Source: Streptomyces sp. ISL-43
GTDB lineage: Bacteria > Actinomycetota > Actinomycetes > Streptomycetales > Streptomycetaceae
Direction of reading: 5' to 3'
Length of the DNA stretch: 64,000 nucleotides
Assembly (NCBI RefSeq): GCF_018614195.1
Contig: NZ_JAGGOT010000023.1
Location: 186,001 to 250,000, forward strand
Position numbers and translations under genes: made by a program. The notes beneath the pieces were generated by a model. It did no database searches and was not told where the DNA came from. It saw only the letters and a list, made by a program, of their open reading frames with translations. Numbering within the stretch: the first letter of the stretch is position 1; every line of letters begins with the position of its first letter. Below are positions 55,259 to 63,940 of the stretch, piece after piece.

Positions 55259-55894
55259 GTGTACAGCGCACAGAAGGACACCGGATGGGCGGGGTCCGGC
55301 CCACCGGATCACGGGCCGCCCGATCTGCGTACGCCCGAGGGGTTCGGGGCGTTCTACGAGGAGCACATCGACGCCGTGCTCGGATTCGTCACCCGCCGGG
55401 TCGCCGACCCGCACCTGGCGGCGGACCTGACGGCCGACATCTTCCTCGCCGCGTTGAAGGACGCGGCCGGCTATCGGCCCGACAGGGGAGTGCCGATCGC
55501 CTGGCTCTACGGCATCGCCCGGAACGTCCTGGCGAGCCATGCCCGCGCGGGCGCCCGTGAGCGCGGCGCGATGGAGCGGCTCAGCGGCCGGAGGCTGCTC
55601 GACGACCAGGACGTCGCGGCGCTGGAGGAACGGATAGACGCGCAGCGGGCCTTCCGGGAGCTGGCCGGGCGGCATGCCGCCCTGTCGGAGCCGCTGCGGG
55701 CCGCCCTCGACCTGGTCGTGGTCGACGGCCTCACCCCGGCCGAGGCCGCTCAGGCCCTCGGCGTCACCCAGGCCACCGTCCGGGTCCGCCTGCACCGCGC
55801 CCGGCGCGCCCTGCGCACTCCGGCCGCACCTTCCGAACACCCCGCACCCGTGTCCGCCCCGGCCCCGGCACACCAGTTGGAGGTTGCACGATGA
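55259..55894 (+). CDS. ECF-family RNA polymerase sigma factor
   Basis: This 211-residue ECF sigma factor starts from GTG (read MYSAQKDTGWAGSGPPDHGP) after GGGAGGG. Region 2 spans about residues 28-95 (FYEEHIDAVLGFVTRRVADP; WLYGIARNVLASHARAGARE), and region 4 about 135-190 (LVVVDGLTPAEAAQALGVTQ). The C-terminal 20 residues are Pro/Ala-rich. It is coupled (ATGA) to a membrane-anchored protein that could serve as its anti-sigma factor. No zinc-binding HxxxCxxC motif is present in that partner. Confidence 0.9.
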   Translation: MYSAQKDTGWAGSGPPDHGPPDLRTPEGFGAFYEEHIDAVLGFVTRRVADPHLAADLTADIFLAALKDAAGYRPDRGVPIAWLYGIARNVLASHARAGARERGAMERLSGRRLLDDQDVAALEERIDAQRAFRELAGRHAALSEPLRAALDLVVVDGLTPAEAAQALGVTQATVRVRLHRARRALRTPAAPSEHPAPVSAPAPAHQLEVAR

Positions 55895-56556
55895 GCAGCA
55901 GGCCCAGCGCGTTCGAGGAGCGCCTCAAGGCGGAGCTCGTGGCGATCGCCGCCGAGGGGGCGCAGGCCCAGGCCGAGACCAAGGCCGGCTTCGCGGTCCG
56001 TTCCCCCGCCCGGCGTTTGCGCATGCCGCTCGCCGTCGGCCTGGCCGCGTCGGCGGCCGCGGCCCTGATCGCGCTCCCGGTCATGGGTGACGAGGGCGGC
56101 ACCTCGGCGGCGTACGCCCTGACCAAGGGCGAGGACGGCACCATCACCGTCAAGCTGTTCAACCCCGAAGGGCTCCCCGGCCTGGAGCGGGAGCTCCGGG
56201 GACTGGGCGTCCCTGTCGTGGTGGTCGACCAGAAGCCGGTGGCGGAGTGCGACGCAACGGGCGGGGGGTTCGACGGCCCCGTCATGACGCCGGATGGCAA
56301 GTCCTGGGAGCCGTACGAGGACGTGCTCGCCAGTAACGGCGACGAACCTGTGCTGAAGATCAACTCGAAGACGGTGAAGCCGGGGCACACCCTGGTGCTG
56401 GTGAGGCCCATGACGCCGTCTCGTAAGGGCAGCGGCGCGGGCTTCGGCACGATGGAGACGTCCCGTGTGCCGTCGTGCATACCGGCCTTCTGGTACGGCC
56501 TCGACGCGAGCCCTGAGGGGCCGATGGAGCCGCCGGGAGGCCCTGCCTCGAAGTAG
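55891..56556 (+). CDS. Membrane-anchored protein coupled to ECF sigma
   Basis: This 221-residue protein starts MSSRPSAFEERLKAELVAIA and overlaps the sigma stop as ATGA. A cytoplasmic 45-residue helix is followed by a single transmembrane segment (MPLAVGLAASAAAALIALPV) and an extracytoplasmic domain of about 150 residues with several Gly/Pro turns and two Cys. The layout is that of an anti-sigma factor or sigma-controlled membrane protein, but no zinc anti-sigma motif is present. It is likely a sensor that modulates the adjacent sigma factor (inference). Confidence 0.75.
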   Translation: MSSRPSAFEERLKAELVAIAAEGAQAQAETKAGFAVRSPARRLRMPLAVGLAASAAAALIALPVMGDEGGTSAAYALTKGEDGTITVKLFNPEGLPGLERELRGLGVPVVVVDQKPVAECDATGGGFDGPVMTPDGKSWEPYEDVLASNGDEPVLKINSKTVKPGHTLVLVRPMTPSRKGSGAGFGTMETSRVPSCIPAFWYGLDASPEGPMEPPGGPASK

Positions 56557-56609
56557 TCGGCCGGGCGCCGCGAGAAGGGCCGGCAGGGCCGGCGGGGCGA
56601 CGGGTTGGC

Positions 56610-57017
56610 TCAGCCGGCCAGTAGGCGGGCCTTGGCCGCCGAGAACTCCTCCGGGGTCAGCAGGCCCTCGCGGGCCAGGTCGGCCAGCCGGGTCAGCCGG
56701 TCCGTGAGGTCGGCTCCGGCGGCGGCCGGTGCGCCGGCCCCCGAACCGCCGGGCGCGGCCGGGCGGTCGGCGGTGGCCTTCCGGGAGGCCGCGGGGGCCG
56801 GGTGGTCGGCGGAGGCCGCCGGGGGAGAGGGGGCCGTGCCCGGGGTCGCGCCCCGCACCGCACCCGGGTCCGTTCCGGCCGGAGCGTGCGGGGTCTCCGG
56901 CGGACGCTGGGCCGCGTCCCACACGTAGGCTCCGCGCGCCAGGATGCCGCGCAGCAGGGGGCGGCCCGAGGGACGTTGGGAGGGGTACACGATGGAGCCG
57001 ATGGGGCGGATGAACAT
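56610..57017 (-). CDS. SHOCT-domain protein
   Basis: This 135-residue protein starts MFIRPIGSIVYPSQRPSGRP. The N-terminal 35 residues are basic and aromatic; a Pro/Ala/Gly-rich linker follows, and the C-terminal SHOCT module is LTRLADLAREGLLTPEEFSA. SHOCT is a short oligomerisation domain. Its start shares one base with the stop of the upstream DUF6325 gene (TGATG), so the two are co-translated. Function unknown. Confidence 0.8.
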   Translation of the reverse strand: MFIRPIGSIVYPSQRPSGRPLLRGILARGAYVWDAAQRPPETPHAPAGTDPGAVRGATPGTAPSPPAASADHPAPAASRKATADRPAAPGGSGAGAPAAAGADLTDRLTRLADLAREGLLTPEEFSAAKARLLAG

Positions 57018-57406
57018 CAGGAGACCCCCAGTCGGTCGGCCGGGAGGCGGACCGCTCCCGCGACCCGGCCGCCCGCCGCGCGGACGGCGATGGCGGCGTC
57101 CTCGGCCCAAACGTGTTCGATCACCAGGAGGAGGGCGCAGCTGCCGCGTTCCAGCAGGTCCGCCGATTCCCTGACGTCTTCCGGACCGATCAGCGGGGCC
57201 GCCTCCCGGTGGGCGAGCAGGCCCCGGAGTTCGATGAACTCGTCGAACTCCGCCGCCAGCACCTCGCCCGCCGCCGTCTTCGTGGCCACCAGCCCGTCGA
57301 TCAGCCGCACGACCCCCGCCTTGCGCAACCCCATCACCGCCTCGACCGCCGCCACCCGCAGCTGTTCTTCGGGAAAGGCCAGGACGATGAACTCCGCAGG
57401 TCCCAT
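57017..57406 (-). CDS. DUF6325-family protein
   Basis: This 129-residue protein starts MGPAEFIVLAFPEEQLRVAA, with the pattern GVVRLIDGLVATKTAAGEVL and ALLLVIEHVWAEDAAIAVRA typical of DUF6325 (ferredoxin-like alpha/beta fold). It is cytoplasmic or membrane-associated. It is paired with the SHOCT protein, a common combination in actinobacteria. It is divergent from the cell-shape operon. Function unknown. Confidence 0.78.
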   Translation of the reverse strand: MGPAEFIVLAFPEEQLRVAAVEAVMGLRKAGVVRLIDGLVATKTAAGEVLAAEFDEFIELRGLLAHREAAPLIGPEDVRESADLLERGSCALLLVIEHVWAEDAAIAVRAAGGRVAGAVRLPADRLGVS

Positions 57407-57523
57407 GAGGGGAGGCTCCTGATCCGCTGATCCGCTACTTCACTTCCGACCGGTTCTGACGACTCTTCGGCACACTATGACATAAGCGGACATACAGCCT
57501 GTCTCCTTGCTACGTTTCCCCGT

Positions 57524-58894
57524 ATGACCGCTCTGACGGCGAAGGTGGCAGAGCCCGTTCCGCCCCCGCCACCCGATGCCCGCGCCCCCAAGCGTCGCGG
57601 AGTCGAGCTGTCGCTGCTCGCCGGCGCCGTCCTGATCGCCGTACTCGGCCACCTCTACGTCGGCCTCGCCACCACCGGTCACATCCCCCGGCCGGCCGCC
57701 CACTACGCCGCCGGCCTCGCCGTCGCCGCGCTCGCAGCCCACCTCGCCGTCCGCCTGTGCGCCCCGTACGCCGATCCGCTGCTGCTCCCGATCGCCGTCC
57801 TGCTCAACGGCCTCGGGCTCGTCCTCATCCAGCGGCTCGACGCCACCACACCCGGCCACCTCACCGCCGGGGACCAGCTGCGCTGGTCGGCCCTCGGGGT
57901 GGCGCTCTTCGTCCTCGTCGTCGCGCTGCTCCGCGACCACCGGGTGCTGCAGAAGTACGCGTACCTCTCCGTCGCCGCCGCGCTCGTGCTGATGCTGGTG
58001 CCCGTCTTCTTCCCGGCGGTCAACGGAGCGCACATCTGGATCCGCTTCGCCGGACTCTCCTTCCAGCCGGGGGAGTTCGCCAAGATCCTGCTGGCGGTGT
58101 TCTTCGCCGCCTACCTCGCCGCGAACCGCACCGCCCTCGCCCTCACCGGCCGCACCCTCTTCTGGAAGCTGAAGCTGCTCCCCGGCCGGGTCCTCGGCCC
58201 GATCCTCGCCATCTGGCTGCTCTCCGTCGGCGTGCTCGTCCTGGAGCGCGACCTCGGGACCTCGCTGCTCTTCTTCGGCCTCTTCGTCATCATGCTGTTC
58301 ACCGCCACCGGCCGGATCGGCTGGATCGCGATCGGGCTGCTGCTCGCCGCCGTGGGCGCCTACGCCGTGGGGACGTTCGAGCCGCACGTGAACAGCCGCG
58401 TGGACGACTGGCTGAATCCTTTCGCCTCCATCGAACGCGGCGACGGCCCCGGCCAGCTCGCCCAGTCCCTCTTCGCCTTCGGGGCCGGCGGAATCCTCGG
58501 CGCCGGCCTAGGCCACGGCCAGTCCTTCCTCATCGGCTTCGCCGCCAAATCGGACTTCATCCTCGCCACCGCCGGAGAGGAGCTCGGCCTCGCCGGCCTC
58601 ACCGCGATCCTGCTCCTGTACGGGCTCCTCGTCGCCCGGGGCTTCCGCGCCGGGCTCGCGCTGCGCGACCCCTTCGGCCGGCTCCTCGCCACCGGACTCG
58701 CCTCGATCGTCGCGCTCCAGGTGTTCGTCATCGCGGGCGGCGTCACCGGCCTGATCCCGCTGACCGGCATGGCCATGCCCTTCCTCGCGCAGGGCGGCTC
58801 CTCCGTCGTCACCAACTGGATCATCGTCGCGATCCTCGTCCGGCTCAGCGACAGCGCCCGCAGACCCCGGCCGGCCGAAGGGGGCGGCGAGTGA
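57524..58894 (+). CDS. SEDS-family peptidoglycan glycosyltransferase (FtsW/RodA type)
   Basis: This 456-residue protein has about twelve transmembrane segments. LVLERDLGTSLLFFGLFVIM carries the conserved ERDxG of the catalytic loop, SFQPGEFAKILLAVFFAAYL is the early signature, and FAAKSDFILATAGEELGLAG and PFLAQGGSSVVTNWIIVAIL are the late ones. SEDS proteins polymerise lipid II together with a class B PBP, encoded by the next gene with a GTGA overlap. The pair is a second FtsW/RodA-PBP set in Streptomyces, distinct from the dcw FtsW. The start lacks a clear ribosome site. Confidence 0.92.
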   Translation: MTALTAKVAEPVPPPPPDARAPKRRGVELSLLAGAVLIAVLGHLYVGLATTGHIPRPAAHYAAGLAVAALAAHLAVRLCAPYADPLLLPIAVLLNGLGLVLIQRLDATTPGHLTAGDQLRWSALGVALFVLVVALLRDHRVLQKYAYLSVAAALVLMLVPVFFPAVNGAHIWIRFAGLSFQPGEFAKILLAVFFAAYLAANRTALALTGRTLFWKLKLLPGRVLGPILAIWLLSVGVLVLERDLGTSLLFFGLFVIMLFTATGRIGWIAIGLLLAAVGAYAVGTFEPHVNSRVDDWLNPFASIERGDGPGQLAQSLFAFGAGGILGAGLGHGQSFLIGFAAKSDFILATAGEELGLAGLTAILLLYGLLVARGFRAGLALRDPFGRLLATGLASIVALQVFVIAGGVTGLIPLTGMAMPFLAQGGSSVVTNWIIVAILVRLSDSARRPRPAEGGGE

Positions 58895-60351
58895 TCCGCT
58901 ACATCCGCTGGTGCGCCTACTTCTGCGCCCTGCTGCTCGTCGCGCTGCTGGTCAACGTGGCCCGCGTGCAGGTCTGGGAAGCCGCCGCCTACGGCGCGAA
59001 CCCGGCCAACAAGCGCCCCGCCATCGAGCGCTACTCCGAACCGCGCGGCGACATCACCGTCGATGGCCGCCCCGTCACCGGCTCCCGGGACAGCCGCCAA
59101 CTGCTGCGCTACGAGCGCACGTACAAGAACGGCCCGCTCTACGCGCCCGTCACCGGTTTTTCCTCCCAGACGTACGGGACCAGCTTCCTGGAGCGCTCCG
59201 AGGACCCGGTCCTCTCCGGCACCGACCCCGGGCTGTCGGCCTTCCCCCTCTGGTACGAGCTCTCGCGCGGCCGCCCCGGCGGCGGCAACGCCGCCACCAC
59301 CATCCGGGCGGACATGCAGCTGGCCGCCTACACCGGGCTCGCGGGCAAACGGGGCGCCGTCGCGGCCGTCGAACCGGCCACGGGCAGGATCCTCGCGCTG
59401 GTCAGCAGCCCCTCCTACGACCCGGCGCTGCTCTCCGGTACGGGGCCGAAGGTCAAGGAGGCCTGGGAAAAGCTCAACGCGGACCCCGCCAGGCCGATGC
59501 TCAACCGCGCGCTGCGCGAGACGTACCCGCCGGGCTCCACCTTCAAGATCGTGACGGCGGCCGCCGCCCTGGACGCCGGCGTGGTCGCCGACGTGGACGC
59601 GCCGACCCAGACCCCGGACCCCTACCCCCTGCCGGGCACGAGCACCCTGCTCCCGAACGCGGGCACCGGCTGCGCCGACGCCTCGATGGCGGACGCGGTG
59701 CAGTGGTCCTGCAACACGGTGATGGCGAAGATCGGCGTACAGGTCGGGCTGCGCGGGATGACGCGGGCGGCGCGGAGGTTCGGGTTCAACGACGACGGGC
59801 TGCGCGTGCCGGCCTGGGTGTCGCGGTCGAACTTCGACACCGACATGAGCCCGGACCAGCTGGCCCTGTCCTCGATCGGGCAGTTCAACACCAAGGCCAC
59901 GCCCCTGCAGATGGCGATGGTGGCGGCGGCCGTCGCCAACGGCGGGGAGCTCAAGGCCCCCTATCTGGTGGAACGCACGACGCAGGACGACGGCGACCCG
60001 GTCCGCCGCGCCGACCGGCACAGCCTCGGCCGGGCCATGAGCCCGCTGACCGCGACCCGGATGCAGGAACTGATGGTGAAGGTGGTGGAGAACGGCACCG
60101 GCAGGAACGCGGCGATCCCGGGAGCCGTCGTCGGCGGCAAGACCGGCACCGCCCAGCACGGCGTCGGCAACGCGGGCACCCCGTACGCCTGGTTCATCTC
60201 CTGGGCGAAGCCGGAGGGCGGCCGGCCGCCGGCGGTCGCGGTGGCGGTGGTCGTCGAGGACGCGTCGGCCGTCCGCGGTGACATCAGCGGCAACGGCGCG
60301 GCCGCGCCGATCGCCCGCGCGGTGATGGAGGCGGGGCTGTCCACCCCGTGA
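58891..60351 (+). CDS. Class B penicillin-binding protein (transpeptidase)
   Basis: This 486-residue protein starts from GTG (read MIRYIRWCAYFCALLLVALL), with one N-terminal membrane anchor. A dimerisation/pedestal region (residues about 40-150) is followed by the transpeptidase with Ser216 in YPPGSTFKIV, Ser273-Cys-Asn in WSCNT and Lys417 in KTGTAQ. It cross-links peptidoglycan outside the membrane and is the target class of beta-lactams. It overlaps the SEDS gene by four nt (GTGA), forming a polymerase-crosslinker pair. Confidence 0.94.
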   Translation: MIRYIRWCAYFCALLLVALLVNVARVQVWEAAAYGANPANKRPAIERYSEPRGDITVDGRPVTGSRDSRQLLRYERTYKNGPLYAPVTGFSSQTYGTSFLERSEDPVLSGTDPGLSAFPLWYELSRGRPGGGNAATTIRADMQLAAYTGLAGKRGAVAAVEPATGRILALVSSPSYDPALLSGTGPKVKEAWEKLNADPARPMLNRALRETYPPGSTFKIVTAAAALDAGVVADVDAPTQTPDPYPLPGTSTLLPNAGTGCADASMADAVQWSCNTVMAKIGVQVGLRGMTRAARRFGFNDDGLRVPAWVSRSNFDTDMSPDQLALSSIGQFNTKATPLQMAMVAAAVANGGELKAPYLVERTTQDDGDPVRRADRHSLGRAMSPLTATRMQELMVKVVENGTGRNAAIPGAVVGGKTGTAQHGVGNAGTPYAWFISWAKPEGGRPPAVAVAVVVEDASAVRGDISGNGAAAPIARAVMEAGLSTP

Positions 60352-60394
60352 AACGGCCGACGGGCAGGGGCGGTTCCCTGATAACCGTTGGGGA

Positions 60395-60844
60395 ATGACC
60401 TACGAACTCGCACAGGTGAACATATCCCGCCTCAAGTACCCCTTGGACTCCCCGGAATTGAAGGACTTCGTCGACGGCCTCGACCACGTCAACGGGGTCG
60501 CGGACGCGGCGGAGGGCTTCGTCTGGCGGCTGGAGGGCGAGGGCGGCGACGCCACCGACGTGGCGGTCTTCGACGACGAGTGGATCATCATCAACATGTC
60601 GGTGTGGCGGGACGCGGAAGCCCTGAACGCCTTCATGTACGCCGGGCGCCACCGGGAGCTGATGGCCCGCCGCCGCGAGTGGTTCGAGCAGGTCAAGGAA
60701 GCCATGACGACCCTGTGGTGGGTCCCGGCGGGGGAGCGCCCCACGGTCGCGGACGCCGAGGAGCGGCTGACCCACCTCCGGGAACACGGCCCGACCCCGT
60801 ACGCGTTCACCTTCCGCGAGCAGTTCGCGCCGGGCGCGTACTAG
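60395..60844 (+). CDS. DUF3291 domain protein
   Basis: This 149-residue protein starts MTYELAQVNISRLKYPLDSP, the standard opening of DUF3291, with FVWRLEGEGG, WIIINMSVWR and YAGRHRELMARRREWFEQVK in order. The fold is a dimeric alpha/beta barrel like antibiotic monooxygenases, but activity is unproven. A GGGGA stretch precedes the start. It converges on the ferritin-like gene with an 19-nt gap. Confidence 0.82.
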   Translation: MTYELAQVNISRLKYPLDSPELKDFVDGLDHVNGVADAAEGFVWRLEGEGGDATDVAVFDDEWIIINMSVWRDAEALNAFMYAGRHRELMARRREWFEQVKEAMTTLWWVPAGERPTVADAEERLTHLREHGPTPYAFTFREQFAPGAY

Positions 60845-60863
60845 ACCGAACCGCCTGGCCGGC

Positions 60864-61973
60864 CTAGACCCCGGCCGTTCCCTCCGCGATGGTCTCGGCG
60901 ACCTCCGCCACCCGCTGTTCCTCCTCGGCCGCGAACCGCTCGCGGTCGAGGGCCTCGGCGATCTCCTCGTCCTGGCTCATCAGCAGGTCCAGGTTGGAGT
61001 TCCCCATCTCGAAGACGCCCATGTCCAGGTACGCCTTCTGCAGCCGCTCGCCCCACAGCCCGATGTCCTTCACGCACGGCACGATCCGGCTGAACAGCAG
61101 CCTGCGGAAGAGCGCCAGGAACTCCGACTGCTCGCTGAACTCCTCCGACTCCTTGCGCGAGATGCCGAAGTTCTCCAGCACCTCCACCCCGCGCAGCCGG
61201 TCCCGCATCAGGTAGCAGCCCTCGATCACGAACTCCTCGCGCTCGCGCAGCTCGGCGTCCGAAAGCTGTTTGTAGTAGTCGCGCAGCGCCATCCGCCCGA
61301 ACGCCACGTGCCGTGCCTCGTCCTGCATCACGTAGGCCAGGATCTGCTTGGGCAGCGGTTTGCCGGTGGTGTCGCGGATCATGCCGAAGGCGGCCAGCGC
61401 CAGCCCTTCGATCAGCACCTGCATGCCCAGGTACGGCATGTCCCAGCGGGAGTCGCGCAGGGTGTCGCCGAGCAGCCCCTGCAGGCTGTCGTTGATCGGG
61501 TAGAGCATCCCGATCTTCTCGTGCAGGAACCGCCCGAAGATCTCGGCGTGCCGGGCCTCGTCCATGGCCTGCGTGGCGGAGTAGAACTTCGCGTCCAGGT
61601 CCGGCACCGACTCGACTATGCGCGCCGCGCACACCATCGCGCCCTGCTCGCCGTGCAGGAACTGGCTGAAGTTCCATGCGCTGTAGTGGCGGCGCAGCTC
61701 GCCCTTGTCCAGGTCCGTGAGTTTGGCCCAGTGCCGGGTGCCGTGCAGCGGCAGTGCCTCGTCCGGGGTGCCCAGCGGATCGTGCGGGTCCACCTCGATG
61801 TCCCAGTCGATGCGCTTGGCGCCGTCCCACTGCTTGTCCTTGCCCTTCTGGTAGAGGGCCAGCAGTCGTTCGCGGCCGCCGTCGTACTCCCAGCTGAAGC
61901 GGGCGTTGCCGGTGGCGGGGACCGGCCAGACGGTCTCGCCCGGATCCTTGGTGTAGAGCTCGTGCGTCGACAC
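60864..61973 (-). CDS. Ferritin-like di-iron protein (R2-like oxidase/oxygenase)
   Basis: This 369-residue helical protein starts MSTHELYTKDPGETVWPVPA. The likely di-iron ligands are Glu109, Glu139 and His142 (DEARHAEIF), Glu189, Glu219 and His222 (DEARHVAFG), the 4-Glu/2-His set of ribonucleotide-reductase-R2-like carboxylate proteins. The radical Tyr position of R2 is not obvious, so it is more likely an oxidase or oxygenase. It is divergent from an AurF-like di-iron oxygenase gene, and the two are probably functionally linked. Substrate unknown. Confidence 0.85.
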   Translation of the reverse strand: MSTHELYTKDPGETVWPVPATGNARFSWEYDGGRERLLALYQKGKDKQWDGAKRIDWDIEVDPHDPLGTPDEALPLHGTRHWAKLTDLDKGELRRHYSAWNFSQFLHGEQGAMVCAARIVESVPDLDAKFYSATQAMDEARHAEIFGRFLHEKIGMLYPINDSLQGLLGDTLRDSRWDMPYLGMQVLIEGLALAAFGMIRDTTGKPLPKQILAYVMQDEARHVAFGRMALRDYYKQLSDAELREREEFVIEGCYLMRDRLRGVEVLENFGISRKESEEFSEQSEFLALFRRLLFSRIVPCVKDIGLWGERLQKAYLDMGVFEMGNSNLDLLMSQDEEIAEALDRERFAAEEEQRVAEVAETIAEGTAGV

Positions 61974-62198
61974 TGACGCCCCCTCGTCTCACGTACTCGC
62001 GTACAGGACAGGCAAGTTGGCAGCCGGGCGACGGGCCTCGGGCTCCCGTTGGCAGCGTCACACGTTGGTAGACGCGCGGTCAACAAGTCGTGCGCGGGGG
62101 ATTGACGGTCTTGCTGACAAGCAGTCTCATAAGCGGTGAACGCCGGTGACCACCGCCGGCGCCACAGCCGGCAACCCACTCGTGAGGTGTCCGAAGCC

Positions 62199-63140
62199 AT
62201 GACGACCGTGACCGACAGGGCGGAGCCGCGCAGGGAACTGCGCGACGCGCTCGGCCCGCTCAAGGACCGCGAACAGATAGCCGAGCGACTCCTCGAATCC
62301 TCGGTCAAGCACTCCTTCGACCCCGACAAGGAACTCGACTGGGACGCCCCGCCCATCGACGGCAAGTACTACTGGCCGCCCGAGCTGCTCTCCCTCTTCG
62401 ACACCCCGCTCTGGAAGAAGATGGGCGAGGAGCAGCGCATCGAGCTCTCCCGCCACGAGGCGGCGGCCCTCGGCTCGCTCGGCATCTGGTTCGAGATCAT
62501 CCTCATGCAGCTGCTGGTCCGGCACGTCTACGACAAGCCCCTGACCAGCAATCACGTCCGATACGCGCTCACCGAGATCGCCGACGAGTGCCGCCACTCG
62601 ATGATGTTCGCCCGCATGATCAAGACGGGCGGCGCCCCCGAGTACCCGGTCTCCCGCGCCAACCACAACCTCGCCCGCGTCCTCAAGACCATCTCCACCA
62701 CCCCCGGCTCCTTCGCCTGCACCCTCCTCGGCGAGGAGATCCTCGACTGGATGCAGCGCCTGACCTTCCCCGACGAGCGCGTCCAGCCCCTCGTACGCGG
62801 AGTCACCCGCATCCACGTCATCGAGGAGGCGCGCCACGTCCGCTACGCCCGCGAGGAACTGCGCCGCCAGATGCTCACCGCCCCGCGCTGGGAGCAGGAA
62901 CTCACCCGCATCAGCTGCGGCGAGGCCGCCCGCGTCTTCTCGGTCGCCTTCGTCAACCCCGCGGTCTACGACAACATCGGCGTCGACCGGCGCGAGGCGC
63001 TCGCCCAGGTCAAGGCCAGCGGCCACCGCCGGGAGGTCATGCAGACCGGAGCCAAGCGGCTCACCGACTTCCTGGACGACATCGGGGTGCTGCGCGGGGT
63101 CGGCCGCAAGCTCTGGAAGAGCTCGGGACTCCTCGCCTGA
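62199..63140 (+). CDS. AurF-like di-iron oxygenase
   Basis: This 313-residue protein starts MTTVTDRAEPRRELRDALGP. The AurF ligand pattern is present: Glu99, Glu130, His133 (DECRH), Glu179 or Glu180, then His205, Glu209 and His212 (HVIEEARH), with the 4- and 3-residue spacings of the aminobenzoate N-oxygenase AurF. It may therefore oxidise an amine, but many AurF-like proteins have other substrates. A frame open to 62136 adds 21 residues without similarity. A TetR gene follows 73 nt downstream and probably controls the pair. Confidence 0.85.
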   Translation: MTTVTDRAEPRRELRDALGPLKDREQIAERLLESSVKHSFDPDKELDWDAPPIDGKYYWPPELLSLFDTPLWKKMGEEQRIELSRHEAAALGSLGIWFEIILMQLLVRHVYDKPLTSNHVRYALTEIADECRHSMMFARMIKTGGAPEYPVSRANHNLARVLKTISTTPGSFACTLLGEEILDWMQRLTFPDERVQPLVRGVTRIHVIEEARHVRYAREELRRQMLTAPRWEQELTRISCGEAARVFSVAFVNPAVYDNIGVDRREALAQVKASGHRREVMQTGAKRLTDFLDDIGVLRGVGRKLWKSSGLLA

Positions 63141-63190
63141 AGACCCCCGCCCGAAGACCCCCCGCCTGAAGACTTCTCGCCTGAAGGGCG
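63134..63190 (+). repeat. Imperfect 14-bp tandem repeat over the di-iron gene stop
   Basis: Four imperfect copies of CGCCTGAAGACC-like sequence run from the last codons of the oxygenase gene into the intergenic region; each copy repeats the TGA. It resembles a small expansion of the 3' end and may have moved the stop in the past. Confidence 0.55.
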
Positions 63191-63213
63191 GCGGGTGGGG
63201 CTACCCTGCGGAC

Positions 63214-63930
63214 ATGACAGCCGTACGGGCGTACCGCAGGATGAGCGTCGAGGAGCGGCGGGCCCAGCTCCTCGACGCGGCCCTGACGCTGTTCGCGCAC
63301 CGGGCGCCGGAGGACGTCTCGCTCGACGACGTCGCCGAGGCCGCCGGCGTCTCGCGCCCCCTGGTCTACCGCTACTTCCCCGGCGGCAAGCAGCAGCTCT
63401 ACGAGGCCGCCCTGCGCTCCGCGGCCGACGTCCTGCGGCTGTGCTTCGCCGAACCCCAGGCCGGACCGCTGACCCAGCGGCTCTCCCGGGCCCTGGACCG
63501 GTACCTGGGCTTCGTCGACGAGCACGACGCCGGCTTCTCCGCCCTCCTGCAGGGCGGCAGCGTGGTGGAGACCTCCCGCACGACCGCCACCGTCGACGGC
63601 ATCCGCCGGGCGGCGGCCGAGGCGATCCTCTTCCACCTCGGCGTACCGGATCCGGGCCCGCGCCTGCGGATGATGGTGCGTACGTGGATCACGGCGGTCG
63701 AGGCCGCCTCGCTGATCTGGATCGACGAGGGCAAGCAGCCGGAGATCGACTCGCTCCGGGACTGGCTGGTGGACCAGTTCATCGCCCTCCTCGCCGCGAC
63801 GGCCGCCACCGACCCGCAGACGGCCGCGGCGGCCCGTGCCGCCCTCGCGCTCGAATCGGCGGACGGCCCGGTCGGGGTACTGGCCCGCCGGGTGATCCCC
63901 GTGGTCTCCGAGGCGGCCCACCTGCTGTGA
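63214..63930 (+). CDS. TetR-family regulator
   Basis: This 238-residue protein starts MTAVRAYRRMSVEERRAQLL. The helix-turn-helix is VSLDDVAEAAGVSRPLVYRY (residues about 35-55), followed by a helical ligand domain with TRTWITAVEAASLIW-like sequence. The start is supported by GGGCTACCCTGCGGAC spacing only; no strong ribosome site. It is likely to regulate the adjacent di-iron genes. The operator is not obvious in the divergent gap. Confidence 0.87.
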   Translation: MTAVRAYRRMSVEERRAQLLDAALTLFAHRAPEDVSLDDVAEAAGVSRPLVYRYFPGGKQQLYEAALRSAADVLRLCFAEPQAGPLTQRLSRALDRYLGFVDEHDAGFSALLQGGSVVETSRTTATVDGIRRAAAEAILFHLGVPDPGPRLRMMVRTWITAVEAASLIWIDEGKQPEIDSLRDWLVDQFIALLAATAATDPQTAAAARAALALESADGPVGVLARRVIPVVSEAAHLL

Positions 63931-63940
63931 GACTGGAGGG

